The notes beneath the pieces were generated by a model. That model was not told where the DNA came from. It did not search any database and saw only the letters and a program-made list of their open reading frames with translations. Made by a program: the position numbers and the translations under genes. Positions 16,088 through 25,251 of a stretch of 64,000 nucleotides of DNA are shown here, in pieces; position 1 is the stretch's first letter; each line of letters opens with the position of its first letter. The stretch comes from Flavobacterium caseinilyticum (GTDB taxonomy: Bacteria; Bacteroidota; Bacteroidia; Flavobacteriales; Flavobacteriaceae). The stretch is from the NCBI RefSeq assembly GCF_004349085.1, contig NZ_SMFM01000001.1, forward strand, positions 1 to 64,000. The letters run 5' to 3'.

Positions 16088-16167
16088 TACCCGGAGCCGG
16101 AGTCGAACCGGCACGGTTTCCCACAGGTGTTTGAGACCAGCGCGTCTACCAATTCCGCCATCCGGGC
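16088..16167 (-). tRNA. tRNA-Leu (anticodon CAA)
   Basis: The minus strand folds as a class II tRNA: acceptor GCCCGGA/TCCGGGT, D-arm with GGCGGAATTGGTAGACGC, anticodon loop CTCAAAC giving CAA, a short variable arm and the T-loop GGTTCGACTCC. The discriminator is A and CCA is not encoded, as usual in Bacteroidota. It reads UUG leucine codons. The anticodon stem as written, CTGGT against ACCTG, has one T-T mismatch. A TAnnTTTG box at 16256-16263 and a terminator at 16040-16084 make it a single-gene unit. Confidence 0.95.
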
Positions 16168-16255
16168 TTAGCAGACATGAAATAACGACAGTTATTTCAA
16201 CGCAATAAAAGATGTGATTGTGTTTAAATCAACCATCAATTCCTTTAACACGGTG

Positions 16256-16263
16256 CAAATGTA
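16256..16263 (-). promoter_or_regulatory. -7 box of tRNA-Leu
   Basis: It reads TACATTTG on the minus strand, 88 bases before the tRNA 5' end. Confidence 0.5.
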
Positions 16264-16329
16264 AAAAATAATATTAAATGTTCAACTAAAAATACTTAAT
16301 TTTTTCCTTTCAGAGTTGAATAAATTTTA

Positions 16330-16337
16330 TAAATTTG
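16330..16337 (+). promoter_or_regulatory. -7 box of prs
   Basis: TAAATTTG matches TAnnTTTG and implies a leader of about 110 bases before prs. The leader contains a small hairpin, GGCTTT pairing with AAAGCC across 10 bases (about 16394-16415). Confidence 0.5.
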
Positions 16338-16456
16338 CACCTCGTTAAAAACACAACACACAACTAACTACACCCGAGACAAATACACACATAAGGCTTT
16401 ATAGAAATTCAAAGCCAAACTGTATGCAGCGCAGCGGAATAAAAACAACAAATTAA

Positions 16457-17398
16457 ATGTCACACCTAGAACCAGAAGCTAAAATTTTTGCTTGTTCACA
16501 AAGTGTCTATCTTGCTGAGAAAATAGCAAAGGAATACGGAATCCCATTAGGGAAAATCACCATGTCAAAATACAGCGACGGTGAATTTCAACCTTCTTAT
16601 GAAGAGTCTATCAGAGGATTACGCGTATTTATCGTATGTTCAACGTTTCCTACGGCGGATAATTTGATGGAAATGTTACTGATGATTGATGCTGCAAAAC
16701 GGGCGTCGGCAAGACACATTACAGCAGTAATTCCTTACTTTGGTTGGGCAAGACAAGATAGAAAAGATAAGCCAAGAGTTCCGATAGGAGCTAAACTAGT
16801 AGCCAATTTATTAGATGCTGCAGGCGCAACAAGAGTAATGACCATGGATTTGCACGCTGATCAAATTCAAGGATTTTTTGAAAAACCGGTAGATCACCTT
16901 TTTGCATCAACCATCTTTTTGCCTTACGTGAAAAGCTTAGGTTTAGACAATCTGACTATTGCTTCTCCGGATATGGGAGGTTCAAAAAGAGCCTATGCTT
17001 ATTCTAAATTTTTAGAATCGGATGTGGTAATTTGTTACAAACAAAGAAAAGAAGCCAACATTATCGACACCATGGAATTAATTGGTGAAGTAAGAGGTAG
17101 AAATGTAATCTTAGTAGATGACATGATTGATACCGGAGGCACTTTGGCGAAAGCCGCAGATTTAATGATCGAAAAAGGAGCATTGAGCGTAAGAGCAATT
17201 TGTACCCACGCGATTTTATCTGGTGATGCTTACGAAAAAATAGAGAATTCTAAATTATTAGAATTAATCGTTACCGATTCTATTCCGTTAAAGAAAGAAT
17301 CAAACAAAATAAGAGTGTTGAGTTGTGCGCCACTTTTTGCTGAAGTTATGCACATGGTACATCATAACAATTCCATTAGTGGAAAGTTCATAATGTAA
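16457..17398 (+). CDS. prs: Ribose-phosphate pyrophosphokinase
   Basis: Prs makes PRPP from ribose-5-phosphate and ATP for purine, pyrimidine, histidine, tryptophan and NAD synthesis. The 313-residue length is standard. Visible motifs are the class I PRPP synthetase segment [13 protein letters not shown] near 130 and the PRPP-binding loop [15 protein letters not shown] near 216-230. It is followed at 43 bases by rplY, with no terminator between them, so the two genes probably share a transcript, an arrangement seen in many bacteria. Confidence 0.98.
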   Translation: MSHLEPEAKIFACSQSVYLAEKIAKEYGIPLGKITMSKYSDGEFQPSYEESIRGLRVFIVCSTFPTADNLMEMLLMIDAAKRASARHITAVIPYFGWARQDRKDKPRVPIGAKLVANLLDAAGATRVMTMDLHADQIQGFFEKPVDHLFASTIFLPYVKSLGLDNLTIASPDMGGSKRAYAYSKFLESDVVICYKQRKEANIIDTMELIGEVRGRNVILVDDMIDTGGTLAKAADLMIEKGALSVRAICTHAILSGDAYEKIENSKLLELIVTDSIPLKKESNKIRVLSCAPLFAEVMHMVHHNNSISGKFIM

Positions 17399-17441
17399 CC
17401 CCAAACAAGTAATATTATTTAATAACTATATTTTTTTTACA

Positions 17442-18053
17442 ATGAAATCGATTACAATTAAAGGATCAGAAAGAGAAAGCGTGGGTAAAGTTGCGACTAA
17501 AGCCCTACGTAATGCTGGATTGGTTCCTTGCGTATTATACGGAGGAAATCAGGCAGTTCATTTCTCAGCAGAAGTTATGGCTTTCAAAAACTTGGTTTAC
17601 ACTCCAAACGCTCACACAGTTGAGATCGATCTTGGAAAAGGAAAATCATTTAACGCTATTTTACAAGATATCCAGGTTCACCCGGTATCTGACAAGATTT
17701 TACACATTGACTTCTTTCAATTATTTGATGACAAAGAAATCACTATGGAAGTTCCTGTAAAAGTAGTTGGAACATCTAAAGGAGTTCTTGCTGGTGGTGT
17801 TTTACGTTTGAACACGCGTAAACTTAAAGTTAAAGCTTTACCAAAAAATCTTCCAGATTTTATTGAAGCTGACATTACTCCACTTGAAATGGGGAACAAA
17901 TTGTACGTTACTAAATTAGTTAACGAAAACTACAAATTGATTCACCCTGACAACACTGTTGTTGCTCAAGTAAGAATTTCTCGTGCGGCTATGAAAGCAG
18001 CTCAAGAAGCAGCAAAAGCAGCGAAAGCTCCTGCAAAAGGAAAGAAAAAATAA
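17442..18053 (+). CDS. rplY: 50S ribosomal protein L25 (CTC/TL5 type)
   Basis: L25 binds 5S rRNA in the large ribosomal subunit. At 203 residues this is the two-domain general stress (CTC/TL5) form: an N-terminal L25 beta-barrel (about 1-90, [24 protein letters not shown]) and a C-terminal beta domain (about 95-185). A basic, alanine-rich tail ([14 protein letters not shown]) ends the protein, a common RNA-binding extension. It lies downstream of prs and is closed by a strong terminator at 18074-18105. Confidence 0.97.
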   Translation: MKSITIKGSERESVGKVATKALRNAGLVPCVLYGGNQAVHFSAEVMAFKNLVYTPNAHTVEIDLGKGKSFNAILQDIQVHPVSDKILHIDFFQLFDDKEITMEVPVKVVGTSKGVLAGGVLRLNTRKLKVKALPKNLPDFIEADITPLEMGNKLYVTKLVNENYKLIHPDNTVVAQVRISRAAMKAAQEAAKAAKAPAKGKKK

Positions 18054-18073
18054 TATTTTTTCAATCATTCAAG

Positions 18074-18105
18074 AAAGCATCAGTTGTAAAACTGGTGCTT
18101 TTTTT
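18074..18105 (+). terminator. Terminator after rplY
   Basis: AAAGCATCAGTT pairs with AACTGGTGCTTT (one G-U) around a 4-base loop and is followed by a T run. Confidence 0.85.
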
Positions 18106-18112
18106 ATTTAAT

Positions 18113-18208
18113 CTGAACTCGTTTCAGATTCTGTTTCTAAAATCGTTTAAGATTCTGATTCTGAACTTGTTTCACATTCTGTTTCTGAACTCGTTTCTCA
18201 TTTTATAT
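18113..18208. repeat. Four tandem copies of a 24-base unit
   Basis: Units start at 18113, 18137, 18161 and 18185, each close to CTGAACTCGTTTCAGATT followed by CTGTTT; the last is the most diverged. The array lies in the 329-base gap between rplY and pth, between the terminator and the structured element at 18238-18303. Its function is unknown. Confidence 0.7.
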
Positions 18209-18237
18209 TTAGGAGCACCACTACTCATTTTCACAAC

Positions 18238-18303
18238 AACTCTGCTCCTGCTGTCCGTTGTATCCACGCAAAAAAGCGTGGGATGCCACTTCCATCAGGG
18301 CTA
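18238..18303 (+). ncRNA. Flavo-1-like structured intergenic element (copy 1)
   Basis: Read as rplY-sense RNA it begins CTCCTGCTGTCCGTTGTATC, has a hairpin CCACGC-aaaaaa-GCGTGG, and ends GGATGCCACTTCCATC then AGGGCTA. The same end sequences with a different core occur at 38575-38718 and 60003-60108. The layout resembles the Flavo-1 RNA motif described for Flavobacteria; this is recalled, not tested. Other dispersed repeats are the alternative. Confidence 0.5.
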
Positions 18304-18370
18304 TTCAGAACTAATTTGCCCTCAATAACGATTTTCTAAAAATCTAATAGTCCAATATTCTAATTAAGTC

Positions 18371-18378
18371 TATTTTTG
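18371..18378 (+). promoter_or_regulatory. -7 box of pth
   Basis: TATTTTTG matches TAnnTTTG and ends 4 bases before the ATG, so the transcript should be leaderless or nearly so if this is the promoter. If transcription starts further in, GTG at 18488 would be the start. Confidence 0.55.
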
Positions 18379-18382
18379 CACT

Positions 18383-19057
18383 ATGATAAAATGGATTTCA
18401 AATTTATTCTCGTCCACAAAAAAAGAGAACAATACAGATTATACGAAACCAGAGGTTCACGAACACCAAAAAAACAATACAGAAAGCGTGAGTAATAAAT
18501 TTTTGATAGTAGGACTCGGCAATATTGGCGCCGAATACGTAAACACAAGACACAACATTGGTTTTAAAATCGTGGATTTCCTGGCCCGCAAAGAAGCCGT
18601 TTCTTTCGAAACCGTAAAACTGGGCGCATTGGCACAATATAAATTCAAAGGAAGAACTTTTCTGCTTTTGAAACCCAACACCTATATGAATTTGAGCGGG
18701 AAAGCCGTTCAGTATTGGATGGAAAAAGAGAAAATTCCTTTGGAAAACATCTTGGTAATCACCGATGATTTAAATCTTTCCTTTGGAACCATCCGCATCC
18801 GCCAAAAAGGAAGCGACGGCGGACACAACGGACTTAAAAACATCAATCTGGTGCTGAATACACAAAACTACGCCCGATTCCGTTTTGGGATCAGCGACGA
18901 ATTCAAAAAAGGAAAACAAGTTGATTACGTCCTTGGAGACTGGGATGATGCTGAAAAAACAGCGCTTCCGGAACGTCTCGAAGTAGCTTCTGAAATCATA
19001 AAATCTTTTGGAACTGCCGGCTTGGATATCACCATGACCACCTTTAACGGGAAATAA
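18383..19057 (+). CDS. pth: Peptidyl-tRNA hydrolase
   Basis: Pth frees tRNA from peptidyl-tRNAs that drop off ribosomes. The catalytic histidine lies in NTRHNIGF (near residue 58), with [10 protein letters not shown] and [10 protein letters not shown] as the other conserved substrate-binding segments. The 224-residue frame has an N-terminal extension of about 36 residues before [11 protein letters not shown]; it is polar, lysine-rich and unlikely to be structured. A GTG at 18488 would give the core length seen in E. coli, but I recall similar extensions in flavobacterial homologues, so the ATG is kept. Confidence 0.94.
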   Translation: MIKWISNLFSSTKKENNTDYTKPEVHEHQKNNTESVSNKFLIVGLGNIGAEYVNTRHNIGFKIVDFLARKEAVSFETVKLGALAQYKFKGRTFLLLKPNTYMNLSGKAVQYWMEKEKIPLENILVITDDLNLSFGTIRIRQKGSDGGHNGLKNINLVLNTQNYARFRFGISDEFKKGKQVDYVLGDWDDAEKTALPERLEVASEIIKSFGTAGLDITMTTFNGK

Positions 19058-19244
19058 AGATCACACTTCTCCAAAGAGTTAAGCAATGGAATGCCAATTA
19101 ATTTGTATTAGAGATAAATAATAATTAATTTTAATAAACTTTATTTTTTTTTGCAAAAATATTAAAAAATAAACGCTGACTAAACGTAACATTTACTCGG
19201 CGAAAAACAAATACGAATTGCTCATTTTAGACAAAACACATATC

Positions 19245-21281
19245 ATGAAAAAAATTACTTTTTTTCTCTTTACATCACTTTTTTTCATAATCAATGGAGC
19301 ATTTGCGCAAGTGAGCAATTTAAGTGAAGTTACACTCTTTGGTAAAAAAAAGAGTGTCACCGAAGGCTCTTTTATTCGTTGCGCCACCACAGAATATGAA
19401 GAATATTTGAAATCCAAAAATCCTGAACGATTATCGACCGCGGAATTTGAACTGTGGATCGCACCAAAGATTAAAATCGAAAAAAATAAAAAAGACAATG
19501 TATCCAAAGGATTCAAACAAAATGCAGTTATAACGATTCCTGTAGTAGTTCATGTGATTCATAACGGAGACCTCTTGGGAGCTAATGAAAACATATTTGA
19601 TCAACAGGTGCTGTCACAAATTCAAGTGCTCAACGAGGATTTCAGAAGAAAAGCGGACAGCCCTGGTTTTAACTCTAATCCTGTAGGAGCCGATGTAGAG
19701 ATTGAATTCGCTCTTGCTAAACGAGATCCTTCAGGCGTTTTATCAAATGGGATAAATCGGGTAAACTTGGGGCAAGAAAGTTGGTCAACTGATGAAATTG
19801 ATGATTTTGTAAAACCTCAAACACAGTGGGATCCTGACAAATACCTTAATATTTGGGTTGTAAAATTCTCCACTACTAAACTTCTAGGATACGCACAATT
19901 TCCAAGTGCCTCGGGTCTTTCCGGACTCAATGCTGATAGTGGTTCGGCAATCACAGACGGGGTAGTTATTGGTTATACCTTTTTTGGATCTTCTAGTTAC
20001 TTTCCCGGAGGAACTTATATCAATGATTATGATCAAGGAAGAACCACAACCCACGAAATTGGTCATTATCTTGGGTTAAGACACATTTGGGGCGATGGTG
20101 GATGTGATGTTGATGATTTTTGCACGGATACTCCTAATGCAGGGCAGGAGAATACTGGCTGTCCTTTTGGAGTTGATAGTTGTCCAGCTTCGCCTGGTTT
20201 TGATATGGTTGAAAACTACATGGATTATACTAATGATGCCTGTATGAACATTTTTACCGCCGAACAAAAAAACCGCATGATCACCGTGATGAATAATTCA
20301 ACCAGAAGGGCCTCATTAAAAACGTCAAATGCGCTTGTCCCTGGAGTTATTTATGCCAATGATGCGGCGCTAATGATTGTGGATTTAAACCTTATTTCCT
20401 GTAGCCGAACTTTCGCGCCTAAGATAAAAATTGTAAATAAGGGAAGTTCGCCATTAACAAAAGCAACAATCCGGTACGGCATTGACAACCAAAACCTGCA
20501 AACCTATAACTGGACTGGCAATTTGGCTAACAATGAATCACAAGATATTACTTTAAGTAATTTAACAACAACCGGAGGAAATCATAATTTCAGTGCTACA
20601 ATCATTAGTGTAAATTCAACTACTGACCAAAATGCGACTAATAATAACACCACAGCGAGTTTCTTTATTACAAAAAATTACGCCACAAACACCGTAAATT
20701 TCTCATTGCAACTAGACCACTACGGCTCAGAAACTACGTGGAAAGTTACCAACTCTAAAGGAATCACACTGTATCAAGGCGGGCCCTATACGGATACTGC
20801 AGAAACCGCACCTCTCCCGCCGCAAATCAACACTTCATTTAACCTTCCTAGCAACGAGTGTTATACATTTACCATATTTGACAGCGAGGATGATGGGATT
20901 TGTTGCGATTACGGAAACGGGTCTTATATTCTGCGAACTCCTTCAGATGAAGTCATAGCTACCGGCGGATCTTTCAGAGCGATGGAGTCCAAAGATTTTA
21001 GCATCAATTTGCTTTCAACTAATGACGTAGATTACCTGAATTCAGTTTATTTGTATCCAAATCCTGCTTCAAACACCGTAAATATCGTCATTGACAACAA
21101 ATTGGAAATGCCGACTGAATATAGTATAATTAATACTTTGGGGCAAATCATAAAAACAAAGAAAATCCAAACAGAAGAGGATTTGATCGTTCCCGTTTCC
21201 TATTTATCAAACGGTATTTATTTTCTAAAATTATCAAAAAGCCAATTGGAAACAGCCACGCTACAATTCATTAAAAAATAA
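19245..21281 (+). CDS. Secreted M43 zinc metalloprotease with type IX sorting tail
   Basis: A 678-residue exported protease. A signal peptide (MKKITFFLFTSLFFIINGAFAQ) is followed by the M43 (pappalysin/cytophagalysin) catalytic domain with the extended zinc motif HEIGHYLGLRH (H270, E271, H274, H280) and the downstream methionine turn in ENYMDYTNDAC. A CARDB-like domain (about 370-475) and another beta region follow, then a type A sorting domain (YLYPNPASNTVNI, ending FIKK), so secretion by the gliding-associated type IX system is expected. ATG 19245 was preferred because it begins the signal peptide. It is a single gene with its own terminator; its substrate is unknown. Confidence 0.93.
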   Translation: MKKITFFLFTSLFFIINGAFAQVSNLSEVTLFGKKKSVTEGSFIRCATTEYEEYLKSKNPERLSTAEFELWIAPKIKIEKNKKDNVSKGFKQNAVITIPVVVHVIHNGDLLGANENIFDQQVLSQIQVLNEDFRRKADSPGFNSNPVGADVEIEFALAKRDPSGVLSNGINRVNLGQESWSTDEIDDFVKPQTQWDPDKYLNIWVVKFSTTKLLGYAQFPSASGLSGLNADSGSAITDGVVIGYTFFGSSSYFPGGTYINDYDQGRTTTHEIGHYLGLRHIWGDGGCDVDDFCTDTPNAGQENTGCPFGVDSCPASPGFDMVENYMDYTNDACMNIFTAEQKNRMITVMNNSTRRASLKTSNALVPGVIYANDAALMIVDLNLISCSRTFAPKIKIVNKGSSPLTKATIRYGIDNQNLQTYNWTGNLANNESQDITLSNLTTTGGNHNFSATIISVNSTTDQNATNNNTTASFFITKNYATNTVNFSLQLDHYGSETTWKVTNSKGITLYQGGPYTDTAETAPLPPQINTSFNLPSNECYTFTIFDSEDDGICCDYGNGSYILRTPSDEVIATGGSFRAMESKDFSINLLSTNDVDYLNSVYLYPNPASNTVNIVIDNKLEMPTEYSIINTLGQIIKTKKIQTEEDLIVPVSYLSNGIYFLKLSKSQLETATLQFIKK

Positions 21282-21301
21282 ATAAAATCATGTAATTAAT
21301 T

Positions 21302-21332
21302 AAAAAAGGATTGAAGATTTCAATCCTTTTTT
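21302..21332 (+). terminator. Terminator after the M43 protease gene
   Basis: AAAAAAGGATTG pairs with CAATCCTTTTTT around a 7-base loop, 20 bases after the stop codon. Confidence 0.85.
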
Positions 21333-21353
21333 AATTATATCAATTGGATAGAT

Positions 21354-21361
21354 TAAATTTG
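21354..21361 (+). promoter_or_regulatory. -7 box of ribF
   Basis: TAAATTTG matches TAnnTTTG 20 bases before the TTG start and supports that start. Confidence 0.55.
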
Positions 21362-21381
21362 CCCATTATAAAACACTTGCT

Positions 21382-22311
21382 TTGAAGATTTTTCATTCCA
21401 TAAACGATTTCAGTTCTACGAAAAAAACGATTCTAACCTTAGGTACATTTGACGGGGTACACATAGGTCATAAAAAAATCCTAAAAAAAATAACGCAAAA
21501 CACGGAGAACGAGAAATATGAAAGTGTAGTGCTTACTTTTTTTCCTCATCCCAGAATGGTTCTACAGGAACATTCTGATATAAAACTGCTCAACACGATC
21601 AATGAAAAAATTGAATTATTAGAGAAAATTGGCATTGAAAATCTTGTAATCCATCCTTTTGATGAGAAATTTTCAAGATTGACCGCAGAAGAATTTGTAC
21701 GTACCGTTCTAGTTGATCAATTACGCATAAAAAAAATTATTATTGGTCACGATCATAGATTTGGCAGAAATCGAACAGCCAATATTGATGATCTAATCGC
21801 TTTTGGGAAACAATATGATTTTGAAGTAGAACAAATATCAGTTCAGGAAATCAATGCTATATCGGTAAGTTCCACTAAAATCAGAAACGCGCTTTTAGAG
21901 GGAAATATGGCTTTGGCCAATAAATATTTAGGGTATGATTATTTTCTGACAGGGACTGTTATTCGAGGAAAACAATTGGGAAGAACCATCAATTTCCCAA
22001 CAGCAAACTTAAAAATTGAAGAAAATTACAAACTGATTCCTCAAAACGGAGTTTACATTGTACAAAGCATCATCGACAAGAATACCGTTTTCGGAATGAT
22101 GAATATTGGATTCAATCCAACCGTTGAGGGAAAAAACCAGTCAATTGAAATTCATTATTTTAATTTTAATGCTGATTTGTACAATCGAGAAATACGTGTT
22201 TCAATACTCCAAAAAATTCGTTCAGAGCAAAAGTTTGCGTCTATAAATTTACTGAAAGAACAATTGGAGAAAGACACAAAAACAGCACTCGACTACTTGA
22301 AGAAATTTTAA
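21382..22311 (+). CDS. ribF: Bifunctional riboflavin kinase / FAD synthetase
   Basis: RibF converts riboflavin to FMN and then FAD. The 309-residue protein has an N-terminal nucleotidyltransferase domain (GTFDGVHIGHKKIL near 22-35, with the HxGH-type ATP site, and SSTKIRNALLEG near 163) and a C-terminal flavokinase domain starting near 180 (GKQLGRTINFPTANL, the PTAN motif). The start is TTG: no ATG is available before the conserved N-terminus, and a -7 box lies just upstream. It is monocistronic or followed weakly by the small membrane protein gene, which has its own promoter. Confidence 0.95.
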   Translation: MKIFHSINDFSSTKKTILTLGTFDGVHIGHKKILKKITQNTENEKYESVVLTFFPHPRMVLQEHSDIKLLNTINEKIELLEKIGIENLVIHPFDEKFSRLTAEEFVRTVLVDQLRIKKIIIGHDHRFGRNRTANIDDLIAFGKQYDFEVEQISVQEINAISVSSTKIRNALLEGNMALANKYLGYDYFLTGTVIRGKQLGRTINFPTANLKIEENYKLIPQNGVYIVQSIIDKNTVFGMMNIGFNPTVEGKNQSIEIHYFNFNADLYNREIRVSILQKIRSEQKFASINLLKEQLEKDTKTALDYLKKF

Positions 22312-22315
22312 TTTT

Positions 22316-22349
22316 TTTGTAAAATGTTCCTATTTTTTCTGTAAATTTG
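22316..22349 (+). promoter_or_regulatory. Promoter of the small membrane protein gene
   Basis: TTTG at 22316-22319 and TAAATTTG at 22342-22349 are separated by 22 bases, close to the Bacteroidetes arrangement TTTG-N19-21-TAnnTTTG. Confidence 0.6.
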
Positions 22350-22405
22350 AAAATAATATCCTGTTTATAAATAAGATATACTTTCTAACTTTTAAAACTA
22401 GTTGT

Positions 22406-22861
22406 ATGAAACTTCCAAAAGAATTAATAAACGGATTCATTATTTTCACAGGAATTGGGCTCTATTTCTTATTAATGGAACTTTTGGGTCTGGCAGATAT
22501 TTATTTTTTACGACTATTTAATGTCCTATTTGTATTTTATGGAACTTCCCGAACCCTTAAATCTAATTTCGCTGAAGGCAAGACCATATTAGTTTCTAAT
22601 GCTGTTTCTGCACTGCTAACTGCCCTTACAGGAATATTCTTGAGCATCATTGGTTTGATTGTTTACAGTTACGCAAAAGGTGGAGACGCATATGTAGGAT
22701 CATTATCAAAAACTTTTTTATTTGGGGGTGAGCCGTCCGTAATGACGTATTCCATCTCTTTATTGTTTGAAGGAATCGTATCGGCCGTGATTGTTACGTT
22801 TATGCTGATGTTGTATTGGGACACCCGTTATTCCTCGGATAAACATGGTGCCGAATCTTAA
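22406..22861 (+). CDS. Small integral membrane protein, unknown function
   Basis: A 151-residue protein with four predicted membrane segments (about 8-28, 30-45, 60-85 and 108-135) and short polar ends; the C-terminus, YSSDKHGAES, is probably cytoplasmic. No catalytic motif is apparent and I do not recognise the family with confidence; it is broadly like the small DUF-type membrane proteins frequent in Flavobacteriaceae. It has its own promoter elements and a strong terminator at 22888-22928, so it is a single-gene unit between ribF and bioB, and the context gives no functional hint. Confidence 0.7.
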   Translation: MKLPKELINGFIIFTGIGLYFLLMELLGLADIYFLRLFNVLFVFYGTSRTLKSNFAEGKTILVSNAVSALLTALTGIFLSIIGLIVYSYAKGGDAYVGSLSKTFLFGGEPSVMTYSISLLFEGIVSAVIVTFMLMLYWDTRYSSDKHGAES

Positions 22862-22887
22862 ATTTAATTTGCTTTTTTCATTCAAAT

Positions 22888-22928
22888 AAACGCCGCAAAT
22901 CAGTAATTAGACTGTCTTTGCGGCGTTT
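22888..22928 (+). terminator. Terminator after the membrane protein gene
   Basis: A perfect 12-bp stem, AAACGCCGCAAA with TTTGCGGCGTTT, encloses a 17-base loop, 26 bases after the stop codon. Only three T residues follow, so it may need help or act as an mRNA-stabilising stem. Confidence 0.7.
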
Positions 22929-23068
22929 CACTTTTCTGCTATTTATCAATTATACCGCTTCCAAATTGGAATTCCTCGGCATCATGAAAAAATAAAAGTA
23001 TCCTTAATACAACTGAAAACTATTTTTTCTTTGATTTACTTATAGATAGGCTTTTCAAAGCTTTTGCG

Positions 23069-23099
23069 TTTGTTCTTAACAACAATTTGACTACTTTTG
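23069..23099 (+). promoter_or_regulatory. Consensus promoter of bioB
   Basis: TTTG (23069-23072), 19 bases, then TACTTTTG (23092-23099) is a textbook Bacteroidetes -33/-7 promoter. It predicts a transcript start near 23105, which lies after the ATG at 23100 and therefore decides the bioB start at 23121. Confidence 0.75.
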
Positions 23100-23120
23100 A
23101 TGCATCAAAAAATCGTATCA

Positions 23121-24206
23121 ATGAGCATTACAAGACACAATTGGACCAAAGACGAAATTATCGCAATATATAACAAACCTATGATGGACTTGCTTTATGA
23201 AGCAGCTTCTATCCATAGAGAACATCATGATCCTAACGTGGTACAGGTTTCGACTTTACTCTCCATAAAAACAGGTGGATGTCCGGAAGATTGCGGATAT
23301 TGTCCGCAAGCGGCACGGTATCATACCGAAATTGAAGGCAACGATTTGATGTCTGTTAGCCAGGTAAAAGCACAAGCATTACGCGCTAAATCAAGCGGTT
23401 CGTCTCGTGTTTGTATGGGAGCGGCCTGGAGAAATGTAAAAGACGGTCCTGAATTTGACCAAGTTCTTGAAATGGTGCGTACCATTAATAAACTAGACAT
23501 GGAAGTTTGCTGTACCCTTGGAATGATTACGGAAAATCAAGCACATCGACTGGCAGAAGCTGGCTTATACGCCTACAACCACAATTTAGACACCTCCGAA
23601 GAATATTATAAAGAAGTTATTTCCACACGCGGATTTGAAGACCGTTTGCAAACCATAGAAAATGTTCGTAAAACAAATGTTACTGTTTGTAGCGGCGGAA
23701 TAATTGGGATGGGAGAGAGTATTGACGACCGTGCAGGAATGCTTGTAGCACTTTCTACCTTAAATCCACAACCGGAATCAGTGCCAATAAATGCGTTGGT
23801 TGCCGTTGAAGGAACTCCAATGGAAAAGGAAAAACCAGTTGAAATATGGGAAATGATTCGAATGGTAGCAACAACGAGAATCATCATGCCGGAAACCCAA
23901 GTTCGCCTTTCCGCAGGTAGAATGAACATGAGCCGTGAAGGTCAAGCCATGTGCTTTTTTGCGGGCGCTAATTCTATTTTTGCCGGAGACAAATTACTTA
24001 CCACACCTAATCCTGACGTGAACGAAGACATGAAAATGTTTGAAATGCTAGGATTAAATCCTCAAAAACCATTTACCAAAGTTTCTCAGCCTCAAACCAT
24101 AGAAGCTCATGACTCTCAATTTGCTCCACTAGGAGAAAAACCAAAATGGTCAAGACCCGGACATTCCATTGAGAAAAATCTTGAAGCATCCAAAAAGGAA
24201 AGTTAA
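23121..24206 (+). CDS. bioB: Biotin synthase
   Basis: BioB is the radical SAM enzyme that inserts sulfur into dethiobiotin, the last step of biotin synthesis. From the chosen start it has 361 residues. The radical SAM cluster motif is C54-x3-C58-x2-C61 in GGCPEDCGYCPQ, and the [2Fe-2S] ligands are in the conserved downstream segments, including the arginine of RLSAGRMNM. MSITRHNW was chosen because the promoter at 23069-23099 would start transcription after the upstream ATG at 23100. The gene is unlinked from bioF-bioD-bioA at 35-38.5 kb. Confidence 0.97.
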   Translation: MSITRHNWTKDEIIAIYNKPMMDLLYEAASIHREHHDPNVVQVSTLLSIKTGGCPEDCGYCPQAARYHTEIEGNDLMSVSQVKAQALRAKSSGSSRVCMGAAWRNVKDGPEFDQVLEMVRTINKLDMEVCCTLGMITENQAHRLAEAGLYAYNHNLDTSEEYYKEVISTRGFEDRLQTIENVRKTNVTVCSGGIIGMGESIDDRAGMLVALSTLNPQPESVPINALVAVEGTPMEKEKPVEIWEMIRMVATTRIIMPETQVRLSAGRMNMSREGQAMCFFAGANSIFAGDKLLTTPNPDVNEDMKMFEMLGLNPQKPFTKVSQPQTIEAHDSQFAPLGEKPKWSRPGHSIEKNLEASKKES

Positions 24207-24260
24207 TTTGAAATATTATCAATAAATATTCGTTTACCTTTACACAACACTAATGATTTC

Positions 24261-24288
24261 ACTCCTAGTTAACACTAGGAGTTTTTTT
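24261..24288 (+). terminator. Terminator between bioB and the JmjC-like gene
   Basis: ACTCCTAGT pairs with ACTAGGAGT around a 4-base loop and is followed by seven T residues. Confidence 0.85.
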
Positions 24289-24308
24289 ATAAATTTAAAG
24301 ATTTTACT

Positions 24309-25175
24309 ATGCCATTACAACTGACTGAAATTGAGCGCGTAAAAACCATTTCGAAAGAAGATTTTTACACCAATTTTGTAAAAAAGCAAAAACCAGTTGT
24401 GGTTGAGCAGCTAACAGCTGATTGGCCTGCTTATAAAAAATGGAATTTAAACTATATCAAAGAAATTGCCGGTGACAAAATAGTTCCACTATATGACGAC
24501 CGTCCTGTTTCTTATAAAGATGGATTTAATGAAGCGCATGCCAATATGAAAATGGCTGATTATGTTGATCTTCTTAATTCAAAGCCTACTAACTTTCGAA
24601 TTTTTCTGTATAATTTAATGCAGGAAGTACCTGTATTAAAAAAAGACTTCCTCTGGCCTGACATCGGTTTGCGACTTATCAAGCAACTCCCTATGTTGTT
24701 CTTCGGAGGCGAAAATTCAAAAGTTTTTATGCATTTTGATATTGATTATTCCAACATTCTGCATTTTCATTTTCACGGAACCAAGCGATGTGTTTTATTT
24801 GCGCCGGAGCAAACGCCTTATCTGTACAAAGTCCCTTTCTCCTTAATTTCCCGGGAAGATATTAATTTTGACACTCCTGATTTCAATAAATTTCCTGCTT
24901 TGAAACAAGCTAAAGGTTATGTTACCGAATTAAAACACGGAGAAATGCTTTATATGCCGGAAGGCTATTGGCATTACATGAAATACCTCACTCCCGGTTT
25001 TTCTATGAGTCTAAGAGCTTTTCCCAGAAGCATCGTTAAATTATCGAAAGCGGCCTATAATGTATTTATCATGAGACACATCGATAATTTTATGAAAAAA
25101 AGAAAAGGCCAGAAATGGATTGATTATAAAAACGACAAAGCAATAAGCACGACCAATAAGAATTTGACCAAGTAA
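24309..25175 (+). CDS. Cupin-like / JmjC-domain protein
   Basis: A 288-residue Cupin_8 (JmjC-like) protein, the fold of Fe(II)/2-oxoglutarate hydroxylases. The iron facial triad looks intact: H142 and D144 in MHFDIDYSN and H222 in GYWHYM. The nearby HFHGTKRCVLFAP is typical of the family. These enzymes hydroxylate protein or small-molecule targets; the target here is unknown. It starts just after the terminator that follows bioB, so it is not simply read through from bioB. A lysine-rich C-terminal tail (MKKRKGQKW) is present. It lacks a signal peptide and is probably cytoplasmic. Confidence 0.85.
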   Translation: MPLQLTEIERVKTISKEDFYTNFVKKQKPVVVEQLTADWPAYKKWNLNYIKEIAGDKIVPLYDDRPVSYKDGFNEAHANMKMADYVDLLNSKPTNFRIFLYNLMQEVPVLKKDFLWPDIGLRLIKQLPMLFFGGENSKVFMHFDIDYSNILHFHFHGTKRCVLFAPEQTPYLYKVPFSLISREDINFDTPDFNKFPALKQAKGYVTELKHGEMLYMPEGYWHYMKYLTPGFSMSLRAFPRSIVKLSKAAYNVFIMRHIDNFMKKRKGQKWIDYKNDKAISTTNKNLTK

Positions 25176-25251
25176 CATTTTGATTGTGTAAATATTGTAT
25201 TAATATAAAAAAATAGAGAATTCTTTTATGGATATCGCCTTTAGATTCCAT

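Noticed and set aside
15946..16161. Minus-strand open frame of 71 codons beginning MAELVDALVSNTCGKPCRFDSGSG
   Set aside because: It is the tRNA-Leu gene translated; this is a familiar spurious product of tRNA genes.
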